Positions 44,610 through 53,709 of a DNA stretch of 64,000 nucleotides are shown here, piece after piece. The position numbers and the translations under genes are program-made. Where the stretch lies: positions 124,001 to 188,000 of the forward strand of contig NZ_PDHO01000005.1 in NCBI RefSeq assembly GCF_002887815.1. Direction: 5' to 3'. This DNA is from Mycobacterium sp. ENV421. Lineage in GTDB: Bacteria; Actinomycetota; Actinomycetes; Mycobacteriales; Mycobacteriaceae. How positions within the stretch are numbered: the stretch's first letter is position 1; every line of letters starts with the position of its first letter. Under the pieces are notes generated by a model. The model saw only the letters and a list, made by a program, of their open reading frames with translations. It did not search any database and was not told the DNA's origin.

Positions 44610-45344
44610 TCAAGACTCCTTGGCCAGCGTGATCGCGGCGAGCATCTCGGCGATGTCGGCCTCGGCGCGGGCCTTGTCGAATCCGACCCGGTGCAACGTG
44701 CCGCCGTCCTGCTCGGCTTCGCGCAGTGCGAGCAGCATGTGTTCGGTGCCGATGTAGTTGTGGCCCAGGCGAAGTGCTTCGCGGAAGGTCAGTTCCAGAG
44801 CCTTGCGGGCACCGGAGTCGAACGGAATCAGGGCCGGTACGTCGTCCCTCCGCGGTGGCAGAACGATGGCAGCTCGCACGGCGTCCGGGGTTATCTGCTG
44901 GGCACGCAGCAGGGGAGTGGCCAGTGCGGCCGGATCAGTCAGCAATCCGAGCAGCAGGTGGTCCTGCGTGATCTCGGCATTTCCGGCCCCGTGGGCCGCG
45001 TTCTGGGCTGCGACGACGGCGCCGCGGGCTCGCGGGGTGAACCGGGCGAACCCCTGGGCGGGGTCCAGATCGGCGGCGTCGAGGTTGGTCATCTTGGGCA
45101 CGAAACGCTTCTGTGCCGCCTGTTTGGTGACTCCCATGCTCTTGCCGATGTCGGTCCACGAGGCGCCCGACCGGCGGGCCTGGTCGACGAAATGCCCGAT
45201 CAGGTGGTCGGCGAGGTCACCGAGGGCCTCCGCGGTCAGCACTGCGTCGGCAAGTTGGTCGAGGGCGTTGGTGTGGCCCCGCTTGATGCCGTCGATCAGG
45301 TCGTCGAGTCGGATCGGGTAGGCGATCCGGGCTGGTTCTTCCAT
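44610..45344 (-). CDS. clpC2: ClpC2: HTH plus Clp N-terminal domain protein (Rv2667-like)
   Basis: A 244-residue protein. The first about 85 residues contain a helix-turn-helix (SGASWTDIGKSMGVTKQAAQKR); residues about 95-244 are the double Clp N-domain repeat (FTPRARGAVVAAQNAA, ITQDHLLLGLL; FDSGARKALELTFREA, IGTEHMLLALR). There are no AAA+ modules. This is the layout of mycobacterial ClpC2, which can sequester ligands of the ClpC1 N-domain and is reported to repress its own gene. Two palindromes touch its start codon. Position beyond Rv2668-Rv2672 genes also fits Rv2667. Confidence 0.88.
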   Translation of the reverse strand: MEEPARIAYPIRLDDLIDGIKRGHTNALDQLADAVLTAEALGDLADHLIGHFVDQARRSGASWTDIGKSMGVTKQAAQKRFVPKMTNLDAADLDPAQGFARFTPRARGAVVAAQNAAHGAGNAEITQDHLLLGLLTDPAALATPLLRAQQITPDAVRAAIVLPPRRDDVPALIPFDSGARKALELTFREALRLGHNYIGTEHMLLALREAEQDGGTLHRVGFDKARAEADIAEMLAAITLAKES

Positions 45345-45392
45345 CCGTCAACCATAGGTTGACGGATAAGCTTCGTCAACCATGGGTTGACG
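45345..45392. promoter_or_regulatory. Tandem palindromic operators upstream of clpC2
   Basis: CCGTCAACC-ATA-GGTTGACGG (45345-45365) and CGTCAACC-ATG-GGTTGACG (45374-45392) are perfect inverted repeats with the same arms, centres 28 bp apart. The first begins one base upstream of the clpC2 start codon. They are the obvious binding sites for the ClpC2 HTH and would also cover the promoter of the divergent SRPBCC gene. Confidence 0.85.
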
Positions 45393-45425
45393 GTTCGCCT
45401 CCAACGGAGCGGGTACCCGCACACC

Positions 45426-45884
45426 ATGCCAACGAGCGTTACGCGTGACATCGACGCGCCACGGGAACGAGTCTGGGAAGTGCTGGCCAACGGGTGGACC
45501 TACTCGCAATGGGTGGTCGGTAACAGTCGGATGCGCGCGGTCGACGCCGACTGGCCGGCGCCGGGCGCGCGAATCCTGCACTCGATCGGTGTCTGGCCGG
45601 CGGTGATCAACGACGAGACCGTGGTGCTGCGCTGCACGCCGCAGGAGGAACTGGTACTACTGGCACGGCTCGGCCCAGCTGGCGCAGCACGAATCACCCT
45701 GCGGCTCAGCGATATCGAGGGTGGCTGCCGAGTGGAGATGGCGGAGGTGGCGGTGGAGGGGCCGATAAGGTTCTTGCCGGACCGCATACAACTCCTCGGG
45801 TTCTGGCCCCGAAACCGCGAATCCACCTGGCGGCTGGCGAACCTCGCCGCGGATCGCGAACCGGCCGAATTCGATCCGAACTAG
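45426..45884 (+). CDS. SRPBCC-family protein, 152 aa
   Basis: A compact polyketide-cyclase/SRPBCC domain: TRDIDAPRERVWEVLANGWTY at the start and a C-terminal helix NRESTWRLANLAADRE. ATG 45426 is divergent from clpC2, with the two palindromes in between, so it may be co-repressed by ClpC2. Ligand unknown. Confidence 0.82.
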   Translation: MPTSVTRDIDAPRERVWEVLANGWTYSQWVVGNSRMRAVDADWPAPGARILHSIGVWPAVINDETVVLRCTPQEELVLLARLGPAGAARITLRLSDIEGGCRVEMAEVAVEGPIRFLPDRIQLLGFWPRNRESTWRLANLAADREPAEFDPN

Positions 45885-45972
45885 CCCGGCCGTTCGGCCG
45901 GCGGCAGGGAATCGCTCGGTCCGGGCTTCCCGATTCCGCCACGGGCGGCGCGAGGCGACATAAACTCGCGCC

Positions 45973-47811
45973 ATGGCAGGCCCGCGCAAGTCCGACGAGC
46001 GGCCCGACGTGAGCAAAATCGACAACCGGGCGCCGTCGGTGCCACGGATGTTCCTCGATCGCGTCGCGGCCACCCCCCACACCGAGGCGTTCCGGTATCC
46101 CGACAACGACGGGTGGACCAGCGTCACCTGGGAGCAGGTCGGTGAACGGGTCGAGTTGATTGCCGCCGGGCTGATCGCCCTCGGCATCAACCCCGAGGAC
46201 CGGGTGGCACTGGCGGCGGGAACCCGCTACGAGTGGGTGGTCGTCGACTTCGGCATCCTGTCCGCGGGTGCGGCGACGACGACTGTCTATCCGAGCACCA
46301 ACGCCGAGGACACCGCGTTCATCGTCGCCAACTCCGGTAGTCGCGTTGTCGTGGCGGAGAACCAGTCTCAGGTCGACAAGCTAACCGCCAACCGTGCCGA
46401 CCTGCCCGCTGTCGAGAAGGTGGTGATCATCGACGGGACGAGTGACGACGACTGGGTGATCACCCTCGCCGATCTCGAGCAACTGGGCAAGCAACTCCTG
46501 GCCGACAACCCCACCGCGGTGACCGAGCGGATCGACGCGATCCCGCCCGAGCAGCTGGCCACCCTGATCTACACCTCCGGCACCACCGGCAAGCCGAAAG
46601 GTGTGCGCCTGCATCACGAGGCGTGGACCTACACCGCCGCTGCGCTGGATTCGCTGCAGGTGTTGTCCGACAAGGACCTCAACTATCTGTGGCTGCCGCT
46701 CGCGCACTCGTTCGGCAAGGTGATGCTGGCCATGCCGTTGGTGATGGGTTTCCCCACCGTCATCGATGGCCGGGTGGACAAGATCGTCGAGAACCTGGCG
46801 ATCATCAAGCCGACGTTCATGGGTGCGGTACCGCGGATCTTCGAGAAGGTGCACGGCCGGATCACCGAGACGATGGTCGAAGAGGGCGGCGTCAAGAAGC
46901 GGCTCTTCGACTGGGCCACTGACGTGGGCCTGCAGGTTTCGCGCGCCCGGCAGGCCGGTCACCGGGTCGGACCACTGCTGGCGTTACAACACAAACTCGC
47001 CGACAAGCTGGTGTTCAACACGATCCGGCAGCGGTTCGGTGGCCGCCTGCGGTTCTTCATCTCCGGCTCGGCCGCGCTGGACCGCGACATCGCGCAGTGG
47101 TTCGATGCCGTCGGGGCCATCGTGCTGGAGGGCTACGGCCTGACCGAGACGTCCGCGGCATCCTCGCTGAACCGTCTGCATGCCTATCGGTTTGGGACGG
47201 TCGGCTGGACACTGCCGTACACCGATGTCAAGATCGCCGCCGACGGCGAGGTGCTGCTCAAGGGGCCGGGCGTGATGAGCGGCTACCACGACCTCCCCGA
47301 GGCGACTGCGGAGGCCATCGACGCCGACGGATGGTTCCACACCGGCGACATCGGCGAACTCGACGCCGAGGGCTATCTGCGGATCACCGACCGCAAGAAG
47401 GACATGTTCAAGACGTCGCAGGGCAAATATGTTGCGCCCTCGGCAATCTCGGCGGCGTTCAAGGGCATTTGTCCGTTCGCGAGCGAGATCATCATCTATG
47501 GCGAGGGCAAGCCGTACTGTGTCGCGCTGGTCAGCCTCGACGCGGAGGCCATCACCGAGTGGGCGGATCGCAACGGCATGGAGGGCAAGACCTTCGAGGA
47601 AGTCGCTCGGGACGAGAAGACCAGGGAAATGATCGAGGGGTACGTGGAAACCCTGAACAAGCACCTGAACCGGTGGGAGCAGGTCAAGCGCTTCGCCATC
47701 ATTGACCGCGAATTGACTGTCGAGGCAGGCGATTTGACGCCGAGCCTGAAGCTCAAGCGCAAGGCGGTCGTGGAGAACTTCCACGACAACATCGACGAGC
47801 TATACGGCTGA
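45973..47811 (+). CDS. fadD15: Long-chain fatty acyl-CoA ligase (FadD15-type)
   Basis: A 612-residue AMP-binding enzyme: P-loop YTSGTTGKPKGVRL, the core ISGSAALDRDIAQWF and LEGYGLTETSAASSLN, hinge ITDRKKDMFKTSQGKYVAPS with the catalytic Lys region near the C-terminus (SLKLKRKAVVE). Overall it matches FadD15 (Rv2187). It activates long-chain fatty acids as acyl-CoA. ATG 45973 is the family start. The exported-protein gene starts 2 bp after it. Confidence 0.92.
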   Translation: MAGPRKSDERPDVSKIDNRAPSVPRMFLDRVAATPHTEAFRYPDNDGWTSVTWEQVGERVELIAAGLIALGINPEDRVALAAGTRYEWVVVDFGILSAGAATTTVYPSTNAEDTAFIVANSGSRVVVAENQSQVDKLTANRADLPAVEKVVIIDGTSDDDWVITLADLEQLGKQLLADNPTAVTERIDAIPPEQLATLIYTSGTTGKPKGVRLHHEAWTYTAAALDSLQVLSDKDLNYLWLPLAHSFGKVMLAMPLVMGFPTVIDGRVDKIVENLAIIKPTFMGAVPRIFEKVHGRITETMVEEGGVKKRLFDWATDVGLQVSRARQAGHRVGPLLALQHKLADKLVFNTIRQRFGGRLRFFISGSAALDRDIAQWFDAVGAIVLEGYGLTETSAASSLNRLHAYRFGTVGWTLPYTDVKIAADGEVLLKGPGVMSGYHDLPEATAEAIDADGWFHTGDIGELDAEGYLRITDRKKDMFKTSQGKYVAPSAISAAFKGICPFASEIIIYGEGKPYCVALVSLDAEAITEWADRNGMEGKTFEEVARDEKTREMIEGYVETLNKHLNRWEQVKRFAIIDRELTVEAGDLTPSLKLKRKAVVENFHDNIDELYG

Positions 47812-47813
47812 CC

Positions 47814-48305
47814 GTGTGGCGTTGCGGCGTGCTGCTGGCCGCCACGGCCGCGTTGTCGTTCGGCGTGGCGCCCGCGCGGGCGGACGTCCCGGTGCCGCAG
47901 CCCGGCGCGGCGTGCCCGGCCGAGCTGACGGACGTGATGACCCGGCTGCCGGACGTCGGCGATTTTCTCGTCTGCCAGGCAACGGGCATGTGGGCCCCGG
48001 TGCTCGCCCCGTTCGATCCGGTCAGTCGCTGGCTGAGCTACGGTGCTGGAATCACGTTGCACGGTCAGGGATTTCGTAATCCCAACCTGCGCTCGGGGCA
48101 GTGGACCGCCGCTCCGCTGGACCCGTCCGCGGTATGCAGTGCCGATCAGGTGACCGTGATCGGTCCGGGAGAGTTAGCGCCCGTGGTGCATTCGCCCGGC
48201 GAGTCGGGTCAACCCCTGCACCTCGACGTGCTACCGAAGCTCTTCACCATCACGATGAACGGTGACTGTCTGTGGTCCGAAGATCAGCCGCCGGGACTGG
48301 GGTGA
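47814..48305 (+). CDS. Exported protein, 163 aa (Rv2186c-region type)
   Basis: GTG 47814 begins an N-terminal signal peptide (CGVLLAATAALSFGVAPARA, cleavage after ARA). The mature part has four Cys (AACPAEL, FLVCQAT, AVCSADQ, GDCLWSE) that could form two disulfides. No domain recognised. It directly follows fadD15, as an exported protein does near Rv2187 in M. tuberculosis. Confidence 0.78.
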   Translation: MWRCGVLLAATAALSFGVAPARADVPVPQPGAACPAELTDVMTRLPDVGDFLVCQATGMWAPVLAPFDPVSRWLSYGAGITLHGQGFRNPNLRSGQWTAAPLDPSAVCSADQVTVIGPGELAPVVHSPGESGQPLHLDVLPKLFTITMNGDCLWSEDQPPGLG

Positions 48306-48683
48306 GACCACTGTTTCGACTGGCGGTGTAGGACGTCTTCGCCAGCAAGGGCCGTGGACTGGTTCTCCGCACTCGGTCGCAGTGATGTGTCACCGGGCGA
48401 TGTGCTCACGACGGCGTCGGCCGGACCGGCGTCGACGTCGGCTTGTGGGCCAAGTGGTCCCCAGGGGCGGGGGGCCGGTGGCCCAAGGGGGTGGCCACTT
48501 CGCGTAACCCACCCCTGGAGACCCGCTTGTGACGGTCGGCATTCGGTGTGTTTGCGCTACCGGGCCCCGACCGGTCGGCTGTGTTCTCAGCGTCGTCAGA
48601 AATGTACGACACCTGCGGTGGCCGGCGGCCGACTTCGACAGAAATATTGACGATTTGGTAAGAGTGTGTGCGGCGGCAGTGCC
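48306..48683. other. 378-bp region without a supported gene
   Basis: Short open frames exist on both strands but none shows a family motif or ribosome site. AAGTGG at 48455 and CCACTT at 48493 could pair around a G-rich stretch; too weak to call a terminator. Confidence 0.45.
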
Positions 48684-48926
48684 TCAATGTGTCGGCGCTT
48701 TGGTGGCGGTGACCGGCATGGGGGCCGGTCCAGGCGCCGGGGGCGGGGCAGCAGTCGTTTGCGCGGTGGTCGAGACGCTGTGAAGGTCCGGAGGTGGCGT
48801 CGGCTTGTAGAAGAAGACCGCCGCGACCGCAATGGCCGCGACGACGACCGCGGCGCAGGCGACGATCACCCCGGCGACGCTGGTCCGGCGCTTCAGTTTT
48901 CTGATGACCCTGGTTGACCCCCGCAT
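48684..48926 (-). CDS. Small single-pass membrane protein, 80 aa
   Basis: Basic N-terminus (RKLKRRTSV), one membrane segment (about residues 18-40, GVIVACAAVVVAAIAVAAVFF), then a Pro/Thr/Ala-rich outer tail (PPPAPGPAPMP). This is a common layout for mycobacterial envelope proteins. No family recognised; the start at 48926 is the first ATG. Confidence 0.55.
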   Translation of the reverse strand: MRGSTRVIRKLKRRTSVAGVIVACAAVVVAAIAVAAVFFYKPTPPPDLHSVSTTAQTTAAPPPAPGPAPMPVTATKAPTH

Positions 48927-49022
48927 AGCGCGGACCGTAGCGGATCGGCGGCGACCCGTGGGGGACCAGACAGCACTGTCACAGGCACGAGGAAGCGTTC
49001 CCGCAGGATCGATCTCAGGGCT

Positions 49023-50201
49023 TTATCCCCATGTCACCGGTAGTTCGACAAGTCCGTGGGACAGGGAGTGAAAGCCGGCGGTCATCGTCGCCGGATCAGT
49101 GCACAGCGCCAGGGTGGGGAAGCGGGGAATGAGCTGAGAGTAGACGGTCTTGAGTTCCAGTCGGGCCAGCGCCGCACCGAGGCAGTAGTGCAGGCCGTAG
49201 CCGAAGCCGACGTGGGCCGCGCCGCTGCGGTTGAGGTCCAGCCGGTCGGGATCGGTGAAGACCTCGGGGTCGTGGTTGGCTGCGCCCGGGTCGAGCAGGA
49301 CCAGGTCTCCCTCCCGGATCGTCACGCCCTCGGCGTCGATGTCGGCGCGGGCGTAGCGCGGGACGCCGACTCCGCCGGTCATGCCGGCGCGCAGGACTTC
49401 CTCGACGGCCTTCGGGATGAGGTCCGGGTTGTGCAGCAGGGTCTGCCACTGGTCGGGATTGCTCAGCAGCAGCAGGCACCCCACCCAGATCTGGGTCACG
49501 GTCGTCTCGTGACCGGCGAAGAGCAGCTGCATCGCCAGCGTGGCGATCTCGAAGTCGGCCAGGTCGGGCTCGTCGCACAGACGGGAGATGACGTCGTCGT
49601 CCGGGTTCGCGCGCTTCGCGCCGACCAGTTCCATGCCGTAGCCGAGCAGCGACTCGAGCCCTTTGAGAGACACGTCGTCGTCGGGGGAGAAGGCGGCGTC
49701 GTCGACCCAGCGGCGGAAACGGTCCCGGTCGGCGTACGGGACGCCGAGCAGATCGCAGATCACCAGGATGGGCAGTGGCTCGGCCAGGCTGGTCAACAGG
49801 TCGGCGGGCGGCCCTTGGCGGTGCATGTCGTCGAGTAGGGCCGCACACAGGCCTTCGACCTTCGGCTGCAGGGTGCGCATGTGCCGGGGACCGAAGTGCG
49901 GCTGCAGTAGTTGGCGCATGCGGGCGTGGTCGGTCGGCTCGGAATCGAAATCGCCGATCGGGCCGCCGAACAGCGCCGAGGTGCGGCTGCGCGGGGCGTT
50001 CGCGGGGTCGCGGTGGGTGCGGCCGAGAAGTTCGTTGTCCATGAGGCTGCGCACGAGTGCGTACCCCGTGACCAGCCACGCCTCGTCGCCGACGGCGGTC
50101 AGGACTTTGTGGATCGGCCCGGTGCCCTGCAGCGCGAGAAGGTCGTCGGGGGAGCGCAGCGGGTGGCTCTGACGGAACGGCAGCTGGGCGGTGGCGGTCA
50201 T
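49023..50201 (-). CDS. Cytochrome P450
   Basis: A 392-residue soluble P450. I-helix LLFAGHETTVTQIW, K-helix EEVLRAG, and heme loop HVGFGYGLHYCLGAALAR with Cys340. No ferredoxin or reductase gene is adjacent. Substrate unknown; general shape resembles bacterial class I CYP105/107-type enzymes. The start at 50201 (MTATAQLPFRQ) fits the family. Confidence 0.93.
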   Translation of the reverse strand: MTATAQLPFRQSHPLRSPDDLLALQGTGPIHKVLTAVGDEAWLVTGYALVRSLMDNELLGRTHRDPANAPRSRTSALFGGPIGDFDSEPTDHARMRQLLQPHFGPRHMRTLQPKVEGLCAALLDDMHRQGPPADLLTSLAEPLPILVICDLLGVPYADRDRFRRWVDDAAFSPDDDVSLKGLESLLGYGMELVGAKRANPDDDVISRLCDEPDLADFEIATLAMQLLFAGHETTVTQIWVGCLLLLSNPDQWQTLLHNPDLIPKAVEEVLRAGMTGGVGVPRYARADIDAEGVTIREGDLVLLDPGAANHDPEVFTDPDRLDLNRSGAAHVGFGYGLHYCLGAALARLELKTVYSQLIPRFPTLALCTDPATMTAGFHSLSHGLVELPVTWG

Positions 50202-50284
50202 GCTGGGAGCGTACGACTGACCGCGACGGCCCGGACCATTTTTAAGACTACTGGTCTTGTTTGCCTCGCCTTTAGTATTCAGCG

Positions 50285-50794
50285 ATGGCTCACACCAATC
50301 GTCGCAGCTTGAGCACCTTCGCCGGGTTGCTCGCCGCGCCGGCGGCGATCGCGGTCTGGCTCGCCCCGATTGCCTTCGCCGACTCGGCGTCCTGGAACGG
50401 CGAGTACGCGATCACCTTCATCGTCGGGCCCAAAGCCGGAACGAGTATGGCCGCCGGTCAGCCCGAACAACAGCACACCGAAACCTATGGTTTCCAATCG
50501 AATTGCACCAACGGCACGTGCACCGCCACGATCACGAGCGGTCCGCCGCCGAGCAATCCGACGGTTCCACAGCCCGTTCGATTCACCTGGGACGGGTCAT
50601 CGTGGACGCAAGCCAGCGACTTTCAATGGCAGTGCCTGATGCCCGACGAGACGGTCCAGTGGAACCCGGCCCACGCTGAGGTGCGGTACACCCCGCAAGC
50701 TGACGGATCCCTATCCGGCACCATGCACACCGAGATCATCAGCGGCGCGTGCCAGGGCACTGTCGATATGAACATGACGGCTGAGCGCGCTTAG
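50285..50794 (+). CDS. Exported protein, 169 aa
   Basis: Signal peptide of about 33 residues (RSLSTFAGLLAAPAAIAVWL ... AFA). The mature protein has two Cys pairs (NCTNGTC, WQC/GAC) and a Trp-rich middle (WDGSSWTQASDFQW). It is a conserved type of mycobacterial secreted protein, possibly beta-rich; function unknown. It is divergent from the P450 gene. Confidence 0.75.
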   Translation: MAHTNRRSLSTFAGLLAAPAAIAVWLAPIAFADSASWNGEYAITFIVGPKAGTSMAAGQPEQQHTETYGFQSNCTNGTCTATITSGPPPSNPTVPQPVRFTWDGSSWTQASDFQWQCLMPDETVQWNPAHAEVRYTPQADGSLSGTMHTEIISGACQGTVDMNMTAERA

Positions 50795-51017
50795 CAGGTC
50801 CGGATCGAGGCCGGCCCGGCGATAACGCCGTATCGGCAAGCCCGCGAACAGAATTCACAACGGGCGCGGGGTGGGCCCGGTCCGTGCGTTGCTGACGCGC
50901 TTCGCGCGCCGCGGCCGGGCGGCTGACTGCCAGCTGCCGCACACGGTTGCGATCGCACCCGGAACTATGGCCGAAATGCCCTACCCGCCCTGCAGGCAAC
51001 GGGTGTTGGTTGAGGTT

Positions 51018-51779
51018 ATGACTAGTTCAGAGCGGTGGATCGGCTGGGTGGCAGTAGGCATCGGCGTCTGCGCGGCAGTGTCGGCGTTTGTGGTCAGTTC
51101 GACTCAAATCGGGCAGGGATTCGCGTTCGGTTTCGGATCGTTCATCGCCTTCTTTGGGGCGCTGTCGGTGCTCGCCCACAACCGAGCTCCCGACCATTGG
51201 GGCTTACTCGTAGTCGGCCTGGCCATGTTCGTCGCTCCGTTCATCGGCAACGGCTTCAACTATGACCAGGGAGCATCGTGGACGTGCTGGGTGGCCGGCG
51301 GCCTGGCCACAATCCTCGGCGGCGTCGGCTGGCTTCATGACAAAACGCCGACCGAGTACGGAGTCAATGAGTTGGGCGACAGCCAACGGCTTCGGCACCC
51401 CTGGAGCTACCTGATCGGTCGGCTGGCGTTGGGTGTGAGCGTCGCGACCGTGCTGTTAGCTCTTGTCTTCCGGTCGAGCGCAGCCGGGACCGCGGTGACC
51501 GTCGGTCTTGGCGGCATGATCGCTGTGGTCGCGGTTTGGTCGCTGCTCGCGTCGGAACCTACCCACGATTTCCTGACACTCGCCATCGTGGGATTCGCGC
51601 TGCTCTTGTCGCCGTGGGCAGCTGGATTCACCGGGGAGAGCACCGCTTGGACGGCCTGGGTGGCCGGTGGACTCGCCGCAGCGCTTGGCATCACTGGTTA
51701 CCTGCGAGACGAGCGCATGGACTTCTCCGCCGCTGTCCGCGATGATTCGGCCGCGCAATACCGGAAACAATTCCCGTAA
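51018..51779 (+). CDS. SPW-repeat membrane protein
   Basis: A 253-residue protein with about seven or eight membrane segments in two similar halves. SPW-type motifs are LLVVGLAMFVAPFIG...SWTCWVAGGLATILGG and VGFALLLSPWAAGF...AWTAWVAGGLAAALG, i.e. an internal duplication. The start ATG 51018 follows TGAGG; an upstream ATG at 50967 is possible. Function unknown. It is the last chromosomal gene before the E1 element. Confidence 0.82.
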   Translation: MTSSERWIGWVAVGIGVCAAVSAFVVSSTQIGQGFAFGFGSFIAFFGALSVLAHNRAPDHWGLLVVGLAMFVAPFIGNGFNYDQGASWTCWVAGGLATILGGVGWLHDKTPTEYGVNELGDSQRLRHPWSYLIGRLALGVSVATVLLALVFRSSAAGTAVTVGLGGMIAVVAVWSLLASEPTHDFLTLAIVGFALLLSPWAAGFTGESTAWTAWVAGGLAAALGITGYLRDERMDFSAAVRDDSAAQYRKQFP

Positions 51780-51868
51780 CGCTGCCGATGCGGCCCGGGA
51801 TTCGGTGGTGACCGTCTCGGCCCGCAACGGTCGGCCGCGCTTCAGAGTTTCGGGCAGGGGAACAACAG

Positions 51869-51902
51869 TGCATCAATCGTGGTGCGCGATACTGGGATTG
51901 AA
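51869..51902. repeat. attL: left copy of 34-bp direct repeat
   Basis: Identical over 34 bases to 60940-60973. It holds the last 23 bases of tRNA-Val(GAC) plus 11 bases of flank. The integrase gene starts 173 bp inside. Confidence 0.92.
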
Positions 51903-52024
51903 GTAGGCCGCTGCTCATTTTCGAAGTCATCGCGGTGACCTGCTGAAATGACCGCTGAACAGGCGACACGATAGACAGTATCGCGCACGCCAAGTGTAGT
52001 TAGATTCGACCTCGTGTAGGTTCG

Positions 52025-52043
52025 TTGGGCACGTATTGGGCAC
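52025..52043. repeat. Putative integrase arm-type site, left
   Basis: TTGGGCACGTATTGGGCAC: a 7-bp repeat TTGGGCA separated by four bases (11-bp period). A near-identical copy lies at the other end of the element (60885-60903). Confidence 0.7.
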
Positions 52044-52074
52044 GCCGCCGCGATACTAACCACCACGGAGAGCC

Positions 52075-53199
52075 ATGCCACGCGCCCGCGAAAAGCGGTC
52101 CTTCGCGACCATCCGGAAGCTTCCGTCCGGCCGATTCCAAGTCCGATACACCGGTCCGGATGGAATCCGGCACACCGCGCCGTCCACGTTCGGCGCCCGC
52201 ATCGACGCCGAAGCATTTGTCGTCGCCAAGCGCCGGGAGATCGACAGGGGAGTGTGGGACGCGACGGCCGAGAAAAAGCGTGAGGCGATCACGTTCGGCG
52301 CCTACGCTGCCGCGTGGGTGCAAGGCCGGCAAGTCGCCGGACGTCCAATCAAGGACCGCACCCGTGAGCACTACGCGGCGATCCTCGACGACCATCTGCT
52401 GCCGGTCTTCGGCAGTCGCCAGATTGCCGCCATCACCCCGAAGGATGTTCGCGAGTGGCACGCCGACGCGCTCGTCGACCGCCCTACCATGCGCAGTCAC
52501 GCCTACAGCCTGCTCCGAACGATCATGACTAGCGCCGTCAACGACGAACTTCTGGACTCGAACCCCTGCCGAATCACAGGGGCTGGCCGCGCCAAGCGCG
52601 TCCACAAGATTCGGCCGGCCTCGATCGACGAACTCGCCACCGTCACGGCTGCGATGCCCGAGCGGCTGCAACTGATGGTGATCCTCGCGTCGTGGTGTGC
52701 GATGCGCTTCGGCGAGACAGTCGAGCTTCGCCGTGGGGATATCGACCTGAGCGACGAAGTGATCCGGATTCGTCGCGCCGCGGTTCGCACGCAAGGCGGC
52801 ACGTTCGCAGTGACGACACCGAAGTCCGACGCTGGCATCCGTGACGTCGCGATCCCGCCGCACATCGTCCCGCAGCTGGAAGACCACCTGTCGAAATACG
52901 TTGCTCCAAAGCGCGATTCGCTCATATTTCCGAATGAGGCGGGCGAACACCTACAGCCGTCGACCCTCTACCGGCATTGGTACAAAGCTCGCGCGGAGGC
53001 CGGCCGCGACGACCTCCGATGGCACGATCTGCGCCACTCTGGCGCCGTGCTGGCCGCGGCAACCGGTGCGAGCTTGGCGGAACTGATGGCACGTCTCGGA
53101 CACTCCACACCACAAGCTGCGATGCGCTATCAGCACGCCGCTCAGGGGCGGGACCGAGAGATCGCGGCGCTGCTGTCGAAGCTGGCGGCGAACGGCTGA
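52075..53199 (+). CDS. int: Tyrosine-type integrase of element E1
   Basis: A 374-residue recombinase. An N-terminal AP2-like arm-binding domain (RFQVRYTGPDGIRHTAPSTF), a SAM-like core-binding domain (TREHYAAILDDHLLPVFGSR), and the catalytic domain with the first Arg in MRFGETVELRRGDID, HDLRHSGA, LMARLGHS and the nucleophile Tyr in AMRYQHAA. It is next to attL and has arm-type repeats between it and the core, so it is the enzyme that recombines the 34-bp repeats. Confidence 0.93.
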   Translation: MPRAREKRSFATIRKLPSGRFQVRYTGPDGIRHTAPSTFGARIDAEAFVVAKRREIDRGVWDATAEKKREAITFGAYAAAWVQGRQVAGRPIKDRTREHYAAILDDHLLPVFGSRQIAAITPKDVREWHADALVDRPTMRSHAYSLLRTIMTSAVNDELLDSNPCRITGAGRAKRVHKIRPASIDELATVTAAMPERLQLMVILASWCAMRFGETVELRRGDIDLSDEVIRIRRAAVRTQGGTFAVTTPKSDAGIRDVAIPPHIVPQLEDHLSKYVAPKRDSLIFPNEAGEHLQPSTLYRHWYKARAEAGRDDLRWHDLRHSGAVLAAATGASLAELMARLGHSTPQAAMRYQHAAQGRDREIAALLSKLAANG

Positions 53200-53445
53200 G
53201 CAACACGCAATTGGCTCAGGGTTCTCGTGATATTTCGAGAGTTTCTGTTAACCTTCGGAACCACAACCAAACACCGACGCTACTCAAGGCTCACAGGCGA
53301 CACGCCCGCTACACAGGCGGGATTCGACCGGCGCATCACCACCCGGGAACTCCGGACCGGCGAGATCGTAGGAGCTAAGACGAACGGCGCACGCCCCAAA
53401 CTGGGGTCTACCCGCTGAGTCCCACACGCGGACTTGTTGAACCGG

Positions 53446-53492
53446 CAGCCGAGCACAGAACAGACCCAGATGGTCTATCTGTTGCTCGGCTG
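53446..53492 (+). terminator. Long hairpin before the excisionase-like gene
   Basis: CAGCCGAGCA...ACAGA (53446-53464) pairs with TCTGTTGCTCGGCTG (53478-53492), a 15-bp stem with a four-base bulge, followed by TTTCCGTT. It ends 25 bp before the HTH gene and may act as terminator or attenuator. The rest of 53200-53517 holds no supported gene. Confidence 0.55.
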
Positions 53493-53517
53493 TTTCCGTT
53501 CAAAAGGGGATGCCCTC

Positions 53518-53709
53518 GTGCAGAACAACTCTCGACGCCGCTACGTCTCGATCGCTGATGCGGCGGAGTATCTCGGCGTTCACACTCACACGATCCGGCA
53601 GATGATTGCCGACGGCCGGTTAACGGGTTACCGATCCGGACATCGACTTGTCCGCGTCGACCTGAACCAGATCGACGACGCGATGAAGCCGTTCGGCGGT
53701 GCCGCGTGA
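53518..53709 (+). CDS. Excisionase-like MerR/HTH DNA-binding protein, 63 aa
   Basis: YVSIADAAEYLGVHTHTIRQMIADGRLTGYRSGHRLVRVD is a complete excisionase-type winged helix-turn-helix. The GTG start at 53518 has AAGGGGA at the right distance. It is the first gene of a chain joined by four-base overlaps. Likely directionality factor or early regulator. Confidence 0.85.
   Translation: MQNNSRRRYVSIADAAEYLGVHTHTIRQMIADGRLTGYRSGHRLVRVDLNQIDDAMKPFGGAA

Noticed and set aside
48438..48510. Terminator-like inverted repeat after the exported protein gene
   Set aside because: Arms AAGTGG/CCACTT are short and the G-rich loop is long; no T run.
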